Assembly: GCF_001540865.1 (NCBI RefSeq)
Contig: NC_033630.1
Span: forward strand, 9,999,692-10,063,691
DNA length: 64,000 nt
Source of the DNA: Ananas comosus
Lineage: Eukaryota; Streptophyta; Magnoliopsida; Poales; Bromeliaceae
Reading direction: 5' to 3'
A program made the position numbers and the translations under genes. This document shows, one piece after another, positions 21,324 through 32,533 of the stretch (the stretch's first letter is position 1; every line of letters begins with the position of its first letter). Under the pieces are notes generated by a model that saw only the letters and a program-made list of their open reading frames with translations, did not search any database and was not told the DNA's origin.

Positions 21324-22976
21324 ATCCTCATGTTTTTAAGATTAAAATTATGAATTTAGGTATTCTAAACCGTTTTTTGCCGGTAGAACGATTTATAGAT
21401 CGTTTTTGGCTAATTCGAAAAGTCCGAATTGATGAAACAATTTAATTAATGATTTCTTGTTTTCTATAAAAAAAAAAAACAAAAAAGAGAAAAAAAAAAA
21501 GTTACTGTTGCAATTGCTGTAGCATCCGTACGGACGCTACTGTAGCGTCTGTACGGACATCAAAAATTTTTTAAAATTTTTAATTTTTTTGTAATAAATT
21601 GATTAGATCAATTCAATTTTTAAATAAAAGAAAAAGGGAAATCTAATTTGATTAGATCAAATCTTGATGAGATCAAGTTGTTATTTTTGACAATTAAATT
21701 TTTGATCAAGATTATAAACGTTCAATAAGATTGATTGTTTTTAGTGATTTAGTCACTATTATTTTTCGAATCATCTTTTAACGGTTAATTAGAATACCCA
21801 AAATTTTTTATTTATATGTGATGTATGAGATACATATCGGTGATGATCATGGATAGCGACCTATTTATATTTCGACATGTGATGTATGATGTGTATGCAG
21901 AATCCTGTAATTTTAAATTTGTTTAAATTAAGGAATTTGTATTAGAGATGGCTATAGTTGTGCCTGCGTGCACAAGCCGATTTATTTGGAGACCTGCGTG
22001 TCTCAATAGATTAGAGATAAAAGTTATCAAATGTAATTAATTTTTATTTCATTTTTTATTATTGGGTTGTATAATGTTTGGTTGCACGTCATTGGTTGAT
22101 CGGTTGCAAGCCTAAAAGTTCGCAAGGCCCGGATAGAGACGAATACTTGATGGCGGTCGGATCAAGGTGTTGATAAGGATCGGATCAAGTTGAAGCTCCA
22201 GATCGGATCAAGAAGTTGAAGACAATCAAACCAATGACGTGTGTGTGCTTGTAATTTATGACCCTAAGACCCCGATTCCGACTCAGTGGCTCGAGTCCGA
22301 ATCCACTTCTAAGATCCATGATCATCACCAGTTTAATTATGTTTGTTTGCGCGGATTGATTTTTTATTTTATTTGCATTAGATGTAAATAAATAAAATAT
22401 TTTTTGAGACCTAAATAAATCTCCTCATAAATATTAAGTCGAGCGGTCTTCCGCCGTTGTAGAAGTGCGGGCGCTTTTCTGGTGTTGATTGGCACGGCTG
22501 GTTACAGTGGTCAGTTGCATCGGGAATTCGCAACCACTCTATTAGCATGAGATGCTGCGGAGTAAAGATGGGGTTGGGCCCAATAACTGTCAGGTGAGGG
22601 ACCCAATGACGGCTTTGCTTACGCGTTTGAACGGTGGGTCTGACTTAACTAAGGAATGGGGCCAATAACTGTCAGGTGAGGCCTACAGGACTTAGAGACC
22701 GATCACTGCAATTTGCTTGAGAAGCATTGGACAAGAGTTGTCCACTCATCGGTTTGCATATCACCAATAACTGTTAGGTGAGGTGGTACGTTAAATTGGT
22801 GGGACCGCAGTACCCACTTGAAACCTCTTGTCGCGTTGGGTTTCCGTTTCTCTACCCGAGGAGTGTAAGAGACTCGAGAAAACAGTGGGAGGCTAAATTT
22901 GTTTTTAAAATCCCTAAAACAATTTTTCAAAACAAATACAAATATCTAACTTGAATCTTTACTCTCTGCAAAGTAA
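21324..22976 (+). other. Copia-1 untranslated leader
   Basis: About 1.65 kb between primer site and the first gag ATG. It contains an imperfect palindrome at 21519-21540 (GTAGCATCCGTACGG core) followed by a related CTGTACGGAC. CCAATAACTGTCAGGTGAGG occurs at about 22579 and 22660, with a one-base variant at 22764. No protein-coding frame is supported. The first 1.1 kb is duplicated at 28438-29526. Confidence 0.8.
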
Positions 22977-23690
22977 ATGTCTGCTTCCAATTATCTCTCT
23001 CGTATTCTCGACACAAAATCCTTAACTGAAATTAATTATAAAGACTGGCTAAGGAATTTAAAAATAGTTTTAAATTCCAATAAGCTCTGCATTGTTCTCG
23101 ACCAGGTAAACCTCACGTTGCCAAAACGTCCAATAACTAACAGAAGGGCAGTCCGTTCATGATCATTGTTTGACAATGATCATAGACCTCGAGGAGCTTG
23201 AGAAGCTTGGCGTAAAATGGATAAGGAATTGCAAGTTGATCTGATCCTGCAATCCCTTCCTGTATCATATGGACAGTTTATTGTAAACTACCATATGAAT
23301 AAAATTGACTGCACCAATGCAGAGTTATTGAACATGTTGGTAATAATAGAGGGGACTTTTGAAAAGTTCAAAGGGAACGGTTCACGTTGTGGAGCGAGCT
23401 TCCTCTTCTAAAAGAAAGTCTAATTGGAAGAAGAAACCCGCGAAGAAACAAAAGACGGAGAACAAGCCCAAGAAGGAAGCTCCTAAGAAAAGGGCCGCTA
23501 ATAAAGGAAAATGTTTCCACTACAATGTTGACGGTCATTGTGAGAGGAACTGTCCTTTCTACCTGGAGAGCTTAAAGAATAAGAGGAAGGACACACCTTC
23601 GGAAGGTATGTCAGACTTGCTCGTAATAGAAACTAACGGTTTCCTCTACTTCCAGAAAGAGAAAGTAGAGGGCTTAGGGAAGGTGAAGTG
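22977..23690 (+). pseudogene. Copia-1 gag (capsid/nucleocapsid), broken
   Basis: ATG at 22977 opens MSASNYLSRILDTKSLTEIN, the gag start style of this copia type (NYKDWLRNLK). A stop at 23160 and frame changes split it; a second segment from 23217 carries DLILQSLPVSYGQFIVNYHM, the capsid core. A third from 23359 is Lys-rich and holds the zinc knuckle near 23510-23552 (CFHYNVDGHCERNCP). The second Cys is Tyr, so zinc binding is probably lost. The protease that should follow is disrupted by stops between 23690 and 23900. It belongs to the same transcript as the pol at 23900. Confidence 0.8.
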
Positions 23691-23699
23691 ACCCTACGG

Positions 23700-26637
23700 G
23701 TAGGCAACGGGGCAAGAGTTGCTACTGTGGCTGCTGGCACCTATCCTTTGCGACTACCGTCAGGATATGTTTTATTACTTAAAGACTGCAATTATGTACC
23801 TCCTGCTAGCAGAAATTTGATTTCTGCACAGGATGGTTTAATTTTGACAAAAACTACTGCATAATTTATTTTAGAAATAAAATTATTGGCCGTGGTTTTA
23901 TGATTGACAGTCTTTATCATTTACATATGGATGTATCTACAAATATTTCTGAGCAAGTAGTGACTGCTGTTGGGTCTAAGAGACCTAGAGATGAGATGAA
24001 CCTAAAGTATATGTGGCACCTCAGGCTTGGTCATATTGAAGAAGAAAGGATCAATAAATTGGATAAAGATGGGCTTCTCGGCTCATTGACTTCAGAGTCT
24101 TATCCAGTTTGTGAATCTTGTCTTCAAGGAAAATTGACTAAATTACCCTTTGTAGGACAAGGGGAAAGGGCCACTGAGATACTTTCCTTGATACACACTG
24201 ATGTGTGTGGGCCATTTGATGTGCATGCTAGGGGAGGTTATCTCTACTTCATAACATTTACCGATGATTATTCACGGTATGGGTATGTGTATCTTGTAAA
24301 ACACAAGTCTGAGAATTTTGAAAAGTTCAAAGAATTCAGATATGAAGTAGAAAAACAAACTGAAAAATCCATCAAGGTTCTTCGATCAGATCGAGGAGGA
24401 GAATACCTTAGTGGAGAGTTCCTAAATTATCTCAAAGAAAACGGCATAGTCTCACAGTGGACTCCTCCGGGAACACCTCAACTCAACGGGGTGTCAGAAC
24501 GGAGAAACCGAACCTTATTGGATATGGTTCGATCTATGATGAGCTTCACTGATCTTCCTTTATTTCTTTGGGGACATGCTTTGCTTGCCGCTGCTTATTT
24601 GTTAAATAGGGTTCCCTCTAAATCCGTTACTACCACGCTGTATGAGATGTGGCATGGTAAGAAACCAAGTCTTGGTCATATCAAGATTTGGGGGTGTCCG
24701 GCCTATGTTAAGCGACTACAGGCGGACAAGTTAGAGGCTAGGTCTGAGAGGGCTCGTTTTATTGGATATCCTAAAGAAACCTTAGGTTACCATTTTTATA
24801 TCCCAGAGAATCACAATATAGTTGTGAGCAAACATGCTATTTTCTTGGAAAAACAGTTTATTCAAGAAGCTAGTGGGAGAAAAATTGAGCTTGAAGAGAG
24901 AGTCTCTGAAGAGCAACGAGTCATCAAACCTATAGAACCTATTCAAGTTGAGCCAGTACATGTTGTACCTCCTCCACTTCGTAGGTCGAGTAGAATCTCC
25001 CATACCACTAAAAGATACTTAGGTATCGTTACAGAGGAAGTAGAGGAAATGTTCCTCATGGGAGATAGGGAACATGGAGATAATCCCAAAACCTACAACC
25101 AGGCGATGTCTGACATTGATTCCGAGAAATAGCTGGATGCCATGAAGTCAGAAATTCACTCAATGCATTCCAACCAGGTTTGGATTTTGGTAGATCCACC
25201 AGAAGGTATAGTACCTATTGGGTGTAAATGGATCTACAAAAGAAAGATAGGTTCGGATGGAAAGGTAGAGACCTATAAAGCAAGGCTGGTTGCAAAAGGT
25301 TATAGTCAACGCGAAGACATTGACTATCAGGAGACCTTTTCACCTGTGGCCATGCTTAAATCTATTCGAACACTGCTTGCCCTTGCAGCATACTATGATT
25401 ATGAGATCTGGCAAATGGATGTGAAAACTGCTTTCCTAAATGGATATCTTGAGGAAGATATCTATATGGAGCAGCCTTTGGGTTTCACTTCCGGTGACGA
25501 AAGTCACAAAGTATGCAAGTTGCAACGGTCCATTTATGGACTTAAGCAAGCATCTCGGACTTGGAATACTCGTTTCGATAACGTGATTAAATCGTTTGAT
25601 TTCGTTAAGAATGAGGAGGAACTATGTGTTTATAAGAAGGTCAGTGGGAGAGCTGTCACATTCCTCGTATTGTACGTGGATGACATTCTCTTAATTGGGA
25701 ATGCCATTCCAATGCTGACTTCAGTTAAAATATGGTTGTCTAAAGAATTCTCCATGAAAGATCTAGGGGAAGCATCCTATATTTTGGGGATAAAGGTCTA
25801 TAGAGATAGATCTAAAAGGATGCTAGGCCTCTCACAGAAAATGTACATAGAAGAGGTGCTGAAGAGGTTCGGCATGGAAAACTCCAAAAGGAGACTTTTA
25901 CCTCTTAGACATGGAATTTATCTCTTTAAGAAAATGTGCTCCAATACATTTGAAGAGATTCAATTTATGAGTAAGATCCCTTATGCCTCAGCTATAGGGA
26001 GTCTTATATACACCATGTTGTGTACACGATCTGATATCGGGATTGTTGTGAGTTTCACAAGCAGATATCAATCTAATCCAGGCGATGAGCACTGGATTGC
26101 TGTGAAGAACATACTCAAGTACTTGGGAAGCACTAAGGATATGTTCTTGATCTTTGGAGAAAAAGAGTTGAAAGTACAAGGATATACTGATTCAGACTTT
26201 ATGTCTGATGTTGACGATAGAAAGTCTACGTCAGGATGTGTGTTCTTATGCGATAGTGGTTTGATGTATTGGAAGAGTTCCAAACAACCACTCTACCATG
26301 GAAGTAGAGTATATCGCCGCATCTGATGTAGGTCTTCTGATTCATGAAGTTTGTCGCGGAATTAAGTGTGATGTCATCGGATGCCATACCACTCTATTGC
26401 GACAACAATGGCGCCATAGCCTTAGCTAAGGAGCCCAGGTCTCATCAGAAGTCCAAGCATATAGAGCGGCGGTTTCATATTATACGCGACTATCTCGACA
26501 AGAAATACATCGAGATGCAGAGAGTAGACTCCACGGATAACGTGGAAGGCCCATTGACTAAACCACTTAGCCAGCAGAAGACTGAAGTCCACCTTGAGAA
26601 GATGGGGCTTAGGTATATGGCTGATTGGCTTTAGTGC
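23700..26637 (+). pseudogene. Copia-1 pol: protease remnant, integrase, reverse transcriptase, RNase H
   Basis: The clean frame from 23900 carries the GAG-pre-integrase HHCC zinc finger (WHLRLGH... CESCLQGK) and the integrase D-D-E set (HTDVCGP, RSDRGGEY, NGVSERRN). Proline-rich linker and a frame ending at a TAG (25130-25132) follow; the next codons continue in the same frame (LDAMKSEI), so a single nonsense change separates integrase from RT. RT shows KARLVAKGYSQ, QMDVKTAFLNG, YGLKQ and the catalytic YVDDILLIGN. RNase H breaks by frameshift near 26285 and resumes at 26344 to the stop at 26637 (CDNNGAIALA, KHIERRFHIIRD). This is the best-preserved pol of the window, but it is not functional as read. 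Confidence 0.93.
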
Positions 26638-26648
26638 AAGTGGGAGAT
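26638..26648 (+). promoter_or_regulatory. Polypurine tract of copia-1
   Basis: AAGTGGGAGAT lies immediately before the TG of the second LTR and right after the pol stop. Confidence 0.8.
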
Positions 26649-28423
26649 TGTTAGATGTATGCCCTAGAAGCCAACCAGGCCGACACATGTATTCTTTCTA
26701 GGACATAATTTTGTATTTGATTTTAAAATATTATGAATAACTTTGGGTTTTTATTTCCATTCATGTTGTGTATGTGTCCATGAATCGTCCAAGGAATTAA
26801 TAAGATGATGACATATATTCTCAAGAGTTGAGAATTTGAGACATGTGTCATTGGTGGTTAATTCCTAAATGCTCCCGATCAATGGATCATCACGGGGACG
26901 GTGATTGATCCAGTGAGATTGGTGCATAGGTCGCTTCCCTTTTGGGTAGACGAGTCTCGAGTCGACAGTGTGGGGACACTGAAGCGAATATGCAGGTGGT
27001 TGTTAGAGAACAAGGGTACCGAGCGTGACCAACGCGAGAAGTCACTTGGATGTCTACTCACTCGTCAGTGACTTACTCAATTGTTGCAGTAGTGTGACTG
27101 GTCCTTTGACCTGCGGTGCCTCGGCTATTCACAATGAGGTTACTGTAGTTTGACTGTACATACACTTGGTCCCTAGCCATTCGGGTCCTTGCGGTGCATG
27201 TTGGCTGCAGTAGGTTCATTGTAGGAATAGGGTGCGCACTTAGATGGAATCTATCTCCCTTGGTAGATAGGGGTGTTAGTCCTATGTGATTTATGAGACC
27301 GAGTTTAGAAGACCTTGGCCAGGGCAGAATAAATAGCGGAAAAGGGTTTCCGATATTAGAAACTCGAGTCGAATAAATTTAACATATGACAGACGATGGG
27401 GTTTGACGAGTTATTCCATAACCTCCGTCTAGTCGGGACTCATGATAGAAGGATTGTATCACACGGTAACTGCACCAAGAGGTTCAGTATTCCATTCTAC
27501 TGGAATGCCACTACATGCTGCTAGGCGTCACTGGTGGATTGTGAGACTCATGAGAATTATCTAGATGATCGATAATTCTCATTGGGCTGAGTTGGAATTG
27601 TTCCGATCCACTGAAAGGAGTTTCAGTGATATTGTTGATAGTGATCAAAATATATCTCACTACCAGATAGAATAGAACCTATGGGGTCACACACATAAGA
27701 GGTTGTGATTGATCGGATAGCTAGATCGCGATTATTGAATCGCCGGAGGACCTAATTGTCAATATGTTGATAATTGGACTAATTTGTAATTGTTACAAAT
27801 TAGTGGTATTAAAGTGTAAATGTTACAAGAGAGGACTTACTAATAGTTAGTAAATTATAAGAGGACTTATGTGCAAATGTTGCATTATTAATTTGATAAG
27901 ATCAAATTAATATAAAAATAAAGTCGAATCAAATTAGGATTTGATCGATCTAATCAATTAAGGAAAGGATAAATTTAAATCTAGATTTATACTTATCTTT
28001 AATTGTCATTATATTATTAGGAATAGGATTATATTCCTATAGATAATATACGGGAGTTTTTAGAAAACTCAAGCCGTCATCTATCCTCTCTTCTCTCTTC
28101 CATCTTCTAGCAAGAAAGACGTCCTTTTGCAAGGGAGCTAGCACCCCGGTGAGGACATCGATCAAATCAAGAACCTCGTGTGGATACCTATAGAGGCCGG
28201 ACGCGTTTGCGGCTTCAAGAGAACCGAATTCCACGATCATCAAATTGAGGGGAAGATCTATCCGCGAAAAAGGTAAAGATTCGATCTTGTTTTTCTTCTT
28301 TAATCTTAAAACATGAGGGATCCTAATTGCGTGGTTTTTGAGATTGGATCTCGAGAGTTTTCAAAAATCAAATTTGTTTGATTTTCTTTTCCGCTACGTT
28401 TTACCGTACGCAATTTTCTAACA
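26649..28423 (+). mobile_element. Copia-1 LTR, second copy, followed by another internal region
   Basis: TGTTAGATGTATGCCC to CAATTTTCTAACA, 1775 bp. It follows a polypurine tract, as a 3' LTR should, but is itself followed by a primer binding site and leader. It therefore serves as the shared LTR of two tandem elements. Confidence 0.93.
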
Positions 28424-29526
28424 GTGGTATCAGAGCCAGGTTCATGTTTTTAAGATTAAAATTATGATTTTTGGGTATTCTAAACCGTTTTTTGCCGAGA
28501 AAACGATTTATAGATCGTTTTTGGAAAATTCGAAAAGATCAAAGTGATTAACAATATAATCGATGGTTTCTATTTAAAAAAAAAAAGAGTACTCTAGCGA
28601 TTTTACTGTAGCATCCGTACGGATGCTACTGTAGCATCCGTACGGACGGAATTTTTTTTAAAATTTTTAAATTTTTTTAAAAAAGGTTGATTAGATTGAA
28701 AATAAAAGATAATGAAAAAGATCTAATTTGATTAGATCAAATTGATTTCTTGATGAGATTAAGATGTTATTTTTGTAGATTTAATTGTTGATCAAAATTA
28801 TAATAATCAATAAGATTGATTATGTTTAATAATTTATTCTTTCGAATCATCGGTTAACGGTTAATTAGAATATCCAAAATTTATTATTATGCATGTGATG
28901 TATGAGATACGGTGATGATCATGGATAGCAACCTATTTATTTTTGTTTCGACATGTGATGTATGATGTGTATGCAGAATCCTGTAATTTTAAATTTGTTT
29001 AAATTAAGGATTTTGCATTAGAGATGGCTATATTTGTGCCTGCGTGCACAAGCCGATTTATTTGGAGACCTGCGTGTCTCAATAGGTTAGAGATAAACGT
29101 TATCAAATGTAATTAATTTTTATTTCATTTTTTTATTATTGGATTGTATAATGTATGGTTGCACGTCATTGGTTGATCGGTTGCAAGCCTAAAAATTCGC
29201 AAGGCCCGGATAAAAATGAATACTTGATGGCGGTCGGATCAAAGTGTTGATAAGGATCAAATCAAGTTGAAGCTCCAGATCGGATCAAGAAGTTGAAGAT
29301 GATCAAACCGATGACGTGTGTGTGCTTGTAATTTATGACCCTACGACCCCGATTCCGACTCAGTGGCTCGAGTTTGAATCCACTTCTAAGATCCATGATC
29401 ATCACCAGTTTAATTATGTTTGTTTGCGCGGATTGAATTTTTATTTTATTTGCATTAGATGTAAATAAATAAAATATTTTTTGAGACCTAAATAAATCTC
29501 CTCATAAATATTAAGTCGAGCGGTTT
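28424..29526 (+). mobile_element. Second copia-1 internal region, leader only, ends at assembly gap
   Basis: The primer site TGGTATCAGAGCC is at 28425-28437. The leader then matches 21324-22450 almost base for base until GTCGAGCGGTTT, where Ns begin. A perfect 22 bp palindrome occupies 28608-28629. Gag and pol of this second unit are not in the window. Confidence 0.9.
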
Positions 29527-29626
29527 NNNNNNNNNNNNNNNNNNNNNNNNNNNNNNNNNNNNNNNNNNNNNNNNNNNNNNNNNNNNNNNNNNNNNNNNNN
29601 NNNNNNNNNNNNNNNNNNNNNNNNNN
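29527..29626. other. Assembly gap of 100 Ns
   Basis: Exactly 100 Ns, a conventional unknown-length gap. Sequence on the two sides is unrelated: copia leader to the left, gypsy-type LTR to the right. Confidence 0.98.
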
Positions 29627-31252
29627 AAGAGAGTAATCGATGCTTTAAGTTAGTTTCTTGTTGGAGTGTCAGTGAGGAACAATGCGGGAGATCAGGTTTA
29701 TTAGTGTGGGTTGCGGGGGTGATGGATATAGAGGAACATATATCATTTGGGAAGAAGTTATTTCTGAGTTCAGTCCGTGGAAGTATATTGAATGGCTTAT
29801 AAATGAGGTTAGAGCACTAATGTTAGAAGTAGGTCAGATGACGCAGTTTCTCCTGACCTGAACGTTTAGTCTATAGACGATGCTCGTGACGTGGTTGAGA
29901 GTGCTAGTATTAGTGAAAGATTGATCATGACATGTGATTTTGAGGGCTGTGTTGACCGCGTTACCATGTTGTACGAATCTGGGTGGATTACTAGCTTTTG
30001 TTATACGTATTCGTGTGTGCTTGAGACATTCCGATGTCGGGAGAAGGTTCGAGGGTGCGTGAACTGGTTGGCATTTGTGAAATGCTGAAAAGGTTGGAGA
30101 GCAGATCGTGGGGATTAATTCGGACGTGTTGCGCGCGCGGTGCTTTGCCATTCGGTGCGTTCATTCTGCACACGCTTGTGAGTAGGCTCGCCTCCAGCCG
30201 GCACTCCGGAGTGTGGGGCCTAGCGCGGACAGGGTTGCTTCGCCCGTGGCGGGATTGGGTGGCGAAGGTGGGATTGCCGTGAGTGTGGGATATACCATGG
30301 GGTGCCAGGTTGAGGCGCGCGCAAGCGGGACTACCTTGAGTTAGGAATCCCTGTGAGAATGGGATTGAAAAGTGCTAAAGGCATAACTTCGGACGTAATG
30401 AATGGTTGGACCAGTTACAGTGTTACAGGTAGGTTGGTTAGCTTTTACACATTTACGCTGTTTTCTTGCTTGGAGTTGTGAGGTTGAGTTGCATCCTTCT
30501 ATTATATCAGTAGAGTTCATTACTGTTGGAGCTATGATTTACATGTTGCCTTAACATGTTCATTTAAATTTTAGGCATTCGAAAGAGATAATTTTATATT
30601 ATATTTTGACTGCTGTTTGATGTTCCAGTTTAGGTACATCATGAAGCGCGTGAGTGGTGTAATTCGCCGGGGAGGGCTGGGCGGCGGTTACCGGCACTGG
30701 GAAGAACTATTTGTGTAATAGGTTCTCACGCCCTTTTTGATGATTGTTTTTACAGGAGCGCATTGCTACAGGGAGGAGGACTGAGATCGGTGGCGAAGGA
30801 GTCGCGCCTAGCTAGAGGGCGACTGACTAGGAGCGTGCTGAGGTCGATCACCGTTGTTACTCGGCTTACGGGCGTGGGAGGGTGATGTTCGTATGTGTTA
30901 GAGAGGACGTACAGTGTGTACCGGTGACTTTTCTGTGTATTTACCCAGTGACTTGGTAGTATTTACTGTGATGGCACGGAATATGTGTGAGTTTGTGGAT
31001 ACTCAACTTCGGGTTGTTGAGAGGTTTCTGGCTTATGACTCCGGCACTGGCGGTCGTGTTACTCTATTGTTGATAGTATATGGTTGACGTCGGTACTTTG
31101 CCTGCTGCGGAGGTAGTCGCGGGAGGGAAGATAGAATTCTCTATGATCTTCTTCTTATCGACTTGCTTGGTTGTAGACGCCTTATATACTGCAGGTGTAT
31201 GGCGGGTCTGTGCACGTACCGGTTATGCTTCCGCTGGTACCCGGGCGTGACA
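29627..31252 (+). mobile_element. 3' part of a plus-strand gypsy-type LTR
   Basis: The 5' end is lost in the gap. It contains the GGTTACCGGCACTGGGAAGAA and TAGGTTCTCACGCCC block (30690-30735), comparable to ...GGGAACTATAG.../TTCTCACCCC in the first LTR. It ends CCCGGGCGTGACA at 31252. Short frames are not supported as genes. Confidence 0.6.
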
Positions 31253-31531
31253 CTAAATCACATATAAATCCATTTCTAAATCTCAACTCCTTTAAAATTC
31301 CATCAAAATCACCTGTCCTAGAAACTACTGACAAAATCTTATCATAGAAATGCCAACGAGAAAACAATATTAATATAATACCAACTTCGCTATTGAAGCG
31401 ACCGGAAAAATCACACGTGCGCGCGGTCTCGATCAGCTCATCAAATACCAAGATCCCTTCTTTTCTCTCCCTCTTTCTCTCTCTAAAACGTAATGTGGAG
31501 GAGATGGGAATGAAGAAGAATGCCCAGGTGC
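31253..31531. other. Host flank, unidentified
   Basis: A short minus-strand frame (31253-31451) begins MVFDELIETARTCDFSG; I do not recognise it and it runs on into LTR sequence. ACTAC at 31532-31536 abuts the next LTR. Confidence 0.35.
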
Positions 31532-32114
31532 ACTACTGTAACACCCCATACTTTTAAACTTCTTGTTTTGACTCCTATTCTTTTGAAACTTGGACCTTTT
31601 TGTAAATATTATGAGTACGGGAGCTTGGCGGCATATTGTTTATTTAATCCTTAATCTAATTAAGTTCTTTTTTCCTTTTCTTTTCATTCCGGATGAACCC
31701 CCCAACCCGATCGATCCCTCTTTTTTTCCCTCTTCCGTACGACTCCCTCTCTCTCTCCTTCTTCACCGCGTCGTACGCCTCTGCTCCGCACGTGCGCGCG
31801 TGACGCCATCCGATCGTCGACATCATCCGTAGCCGCCTCCGCCGCAATCCTCTTTGGCCGTTATTTTTGGTTCGCTATCAACGGCATCTTGCCGTTATCT
31901 TCACCATTTTCGAGAAGGTTTTTCTGCTTCTCTCATTTTACCTCTATATCGAATATTGTGATCATCCAACCTTCTTGTTCATCGTTACATTATTATTTTG
32001 AATACTCACCTTATGATGATCGAAATTTAAAACTATCAAAATCTGATTTGCTTTGATCTAAATATTTTTGCTTGAACTATCATTTTATCTTGTATCCCTA
32101 TCTGATTTAGTTAT

Positions 32115-32205
32115 ATAAATTCTCCATATTCTACATACTTTTTGTAATGCTCCTTACATNATAAATTCTCCATATTCTACATACTTTTTGTAATGCTCCT
32201 TACAT
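32115..32205. repeat. 45 bp direct duplication around a single N
   Basis: The 45 bases at 32115-32159 recur exactly at 32161-32205, separated only by an N at 32160. The homologous LTR (about 40187) has one copy. This is the signature of an unresolved overlap between contigs. Confidence 0.9.
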
Positions 32206-32533
32206 GTTCGATAAAATGCCTAAGAGAGGGCGAACTTTGTTTTGTTTCTAATTTAAATTCCATCTAATTGTAAATTGTCAATTAATATTTCAACATTTGA
32301 AAACCCTCTTTTCGAACCTTTGATCTTTCGTTTATTATCTAAAATTTCGTTCATGTTATCGTGTTTATTTAAATAGTTTAATTTTTGAAACGCTCAATTG
32401 TTTTGATTGTTAATTCAGTTTCTTCGAGTTTATTATTCTAAGTCTATTTCGTGCTCCGTCTTGCCCTTTTTGCATGCATTTGTAGCCGACTTTGTCGACC
32501 CATGTGAGCCTATCCAAATTTAAATTTTGTGTA

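Noticed and set aside
31182..31451. Minus-strand frame of 89 codons
   Set aside because: It runs from host DNA into LTR sequence and is not recognisable as a protein family.
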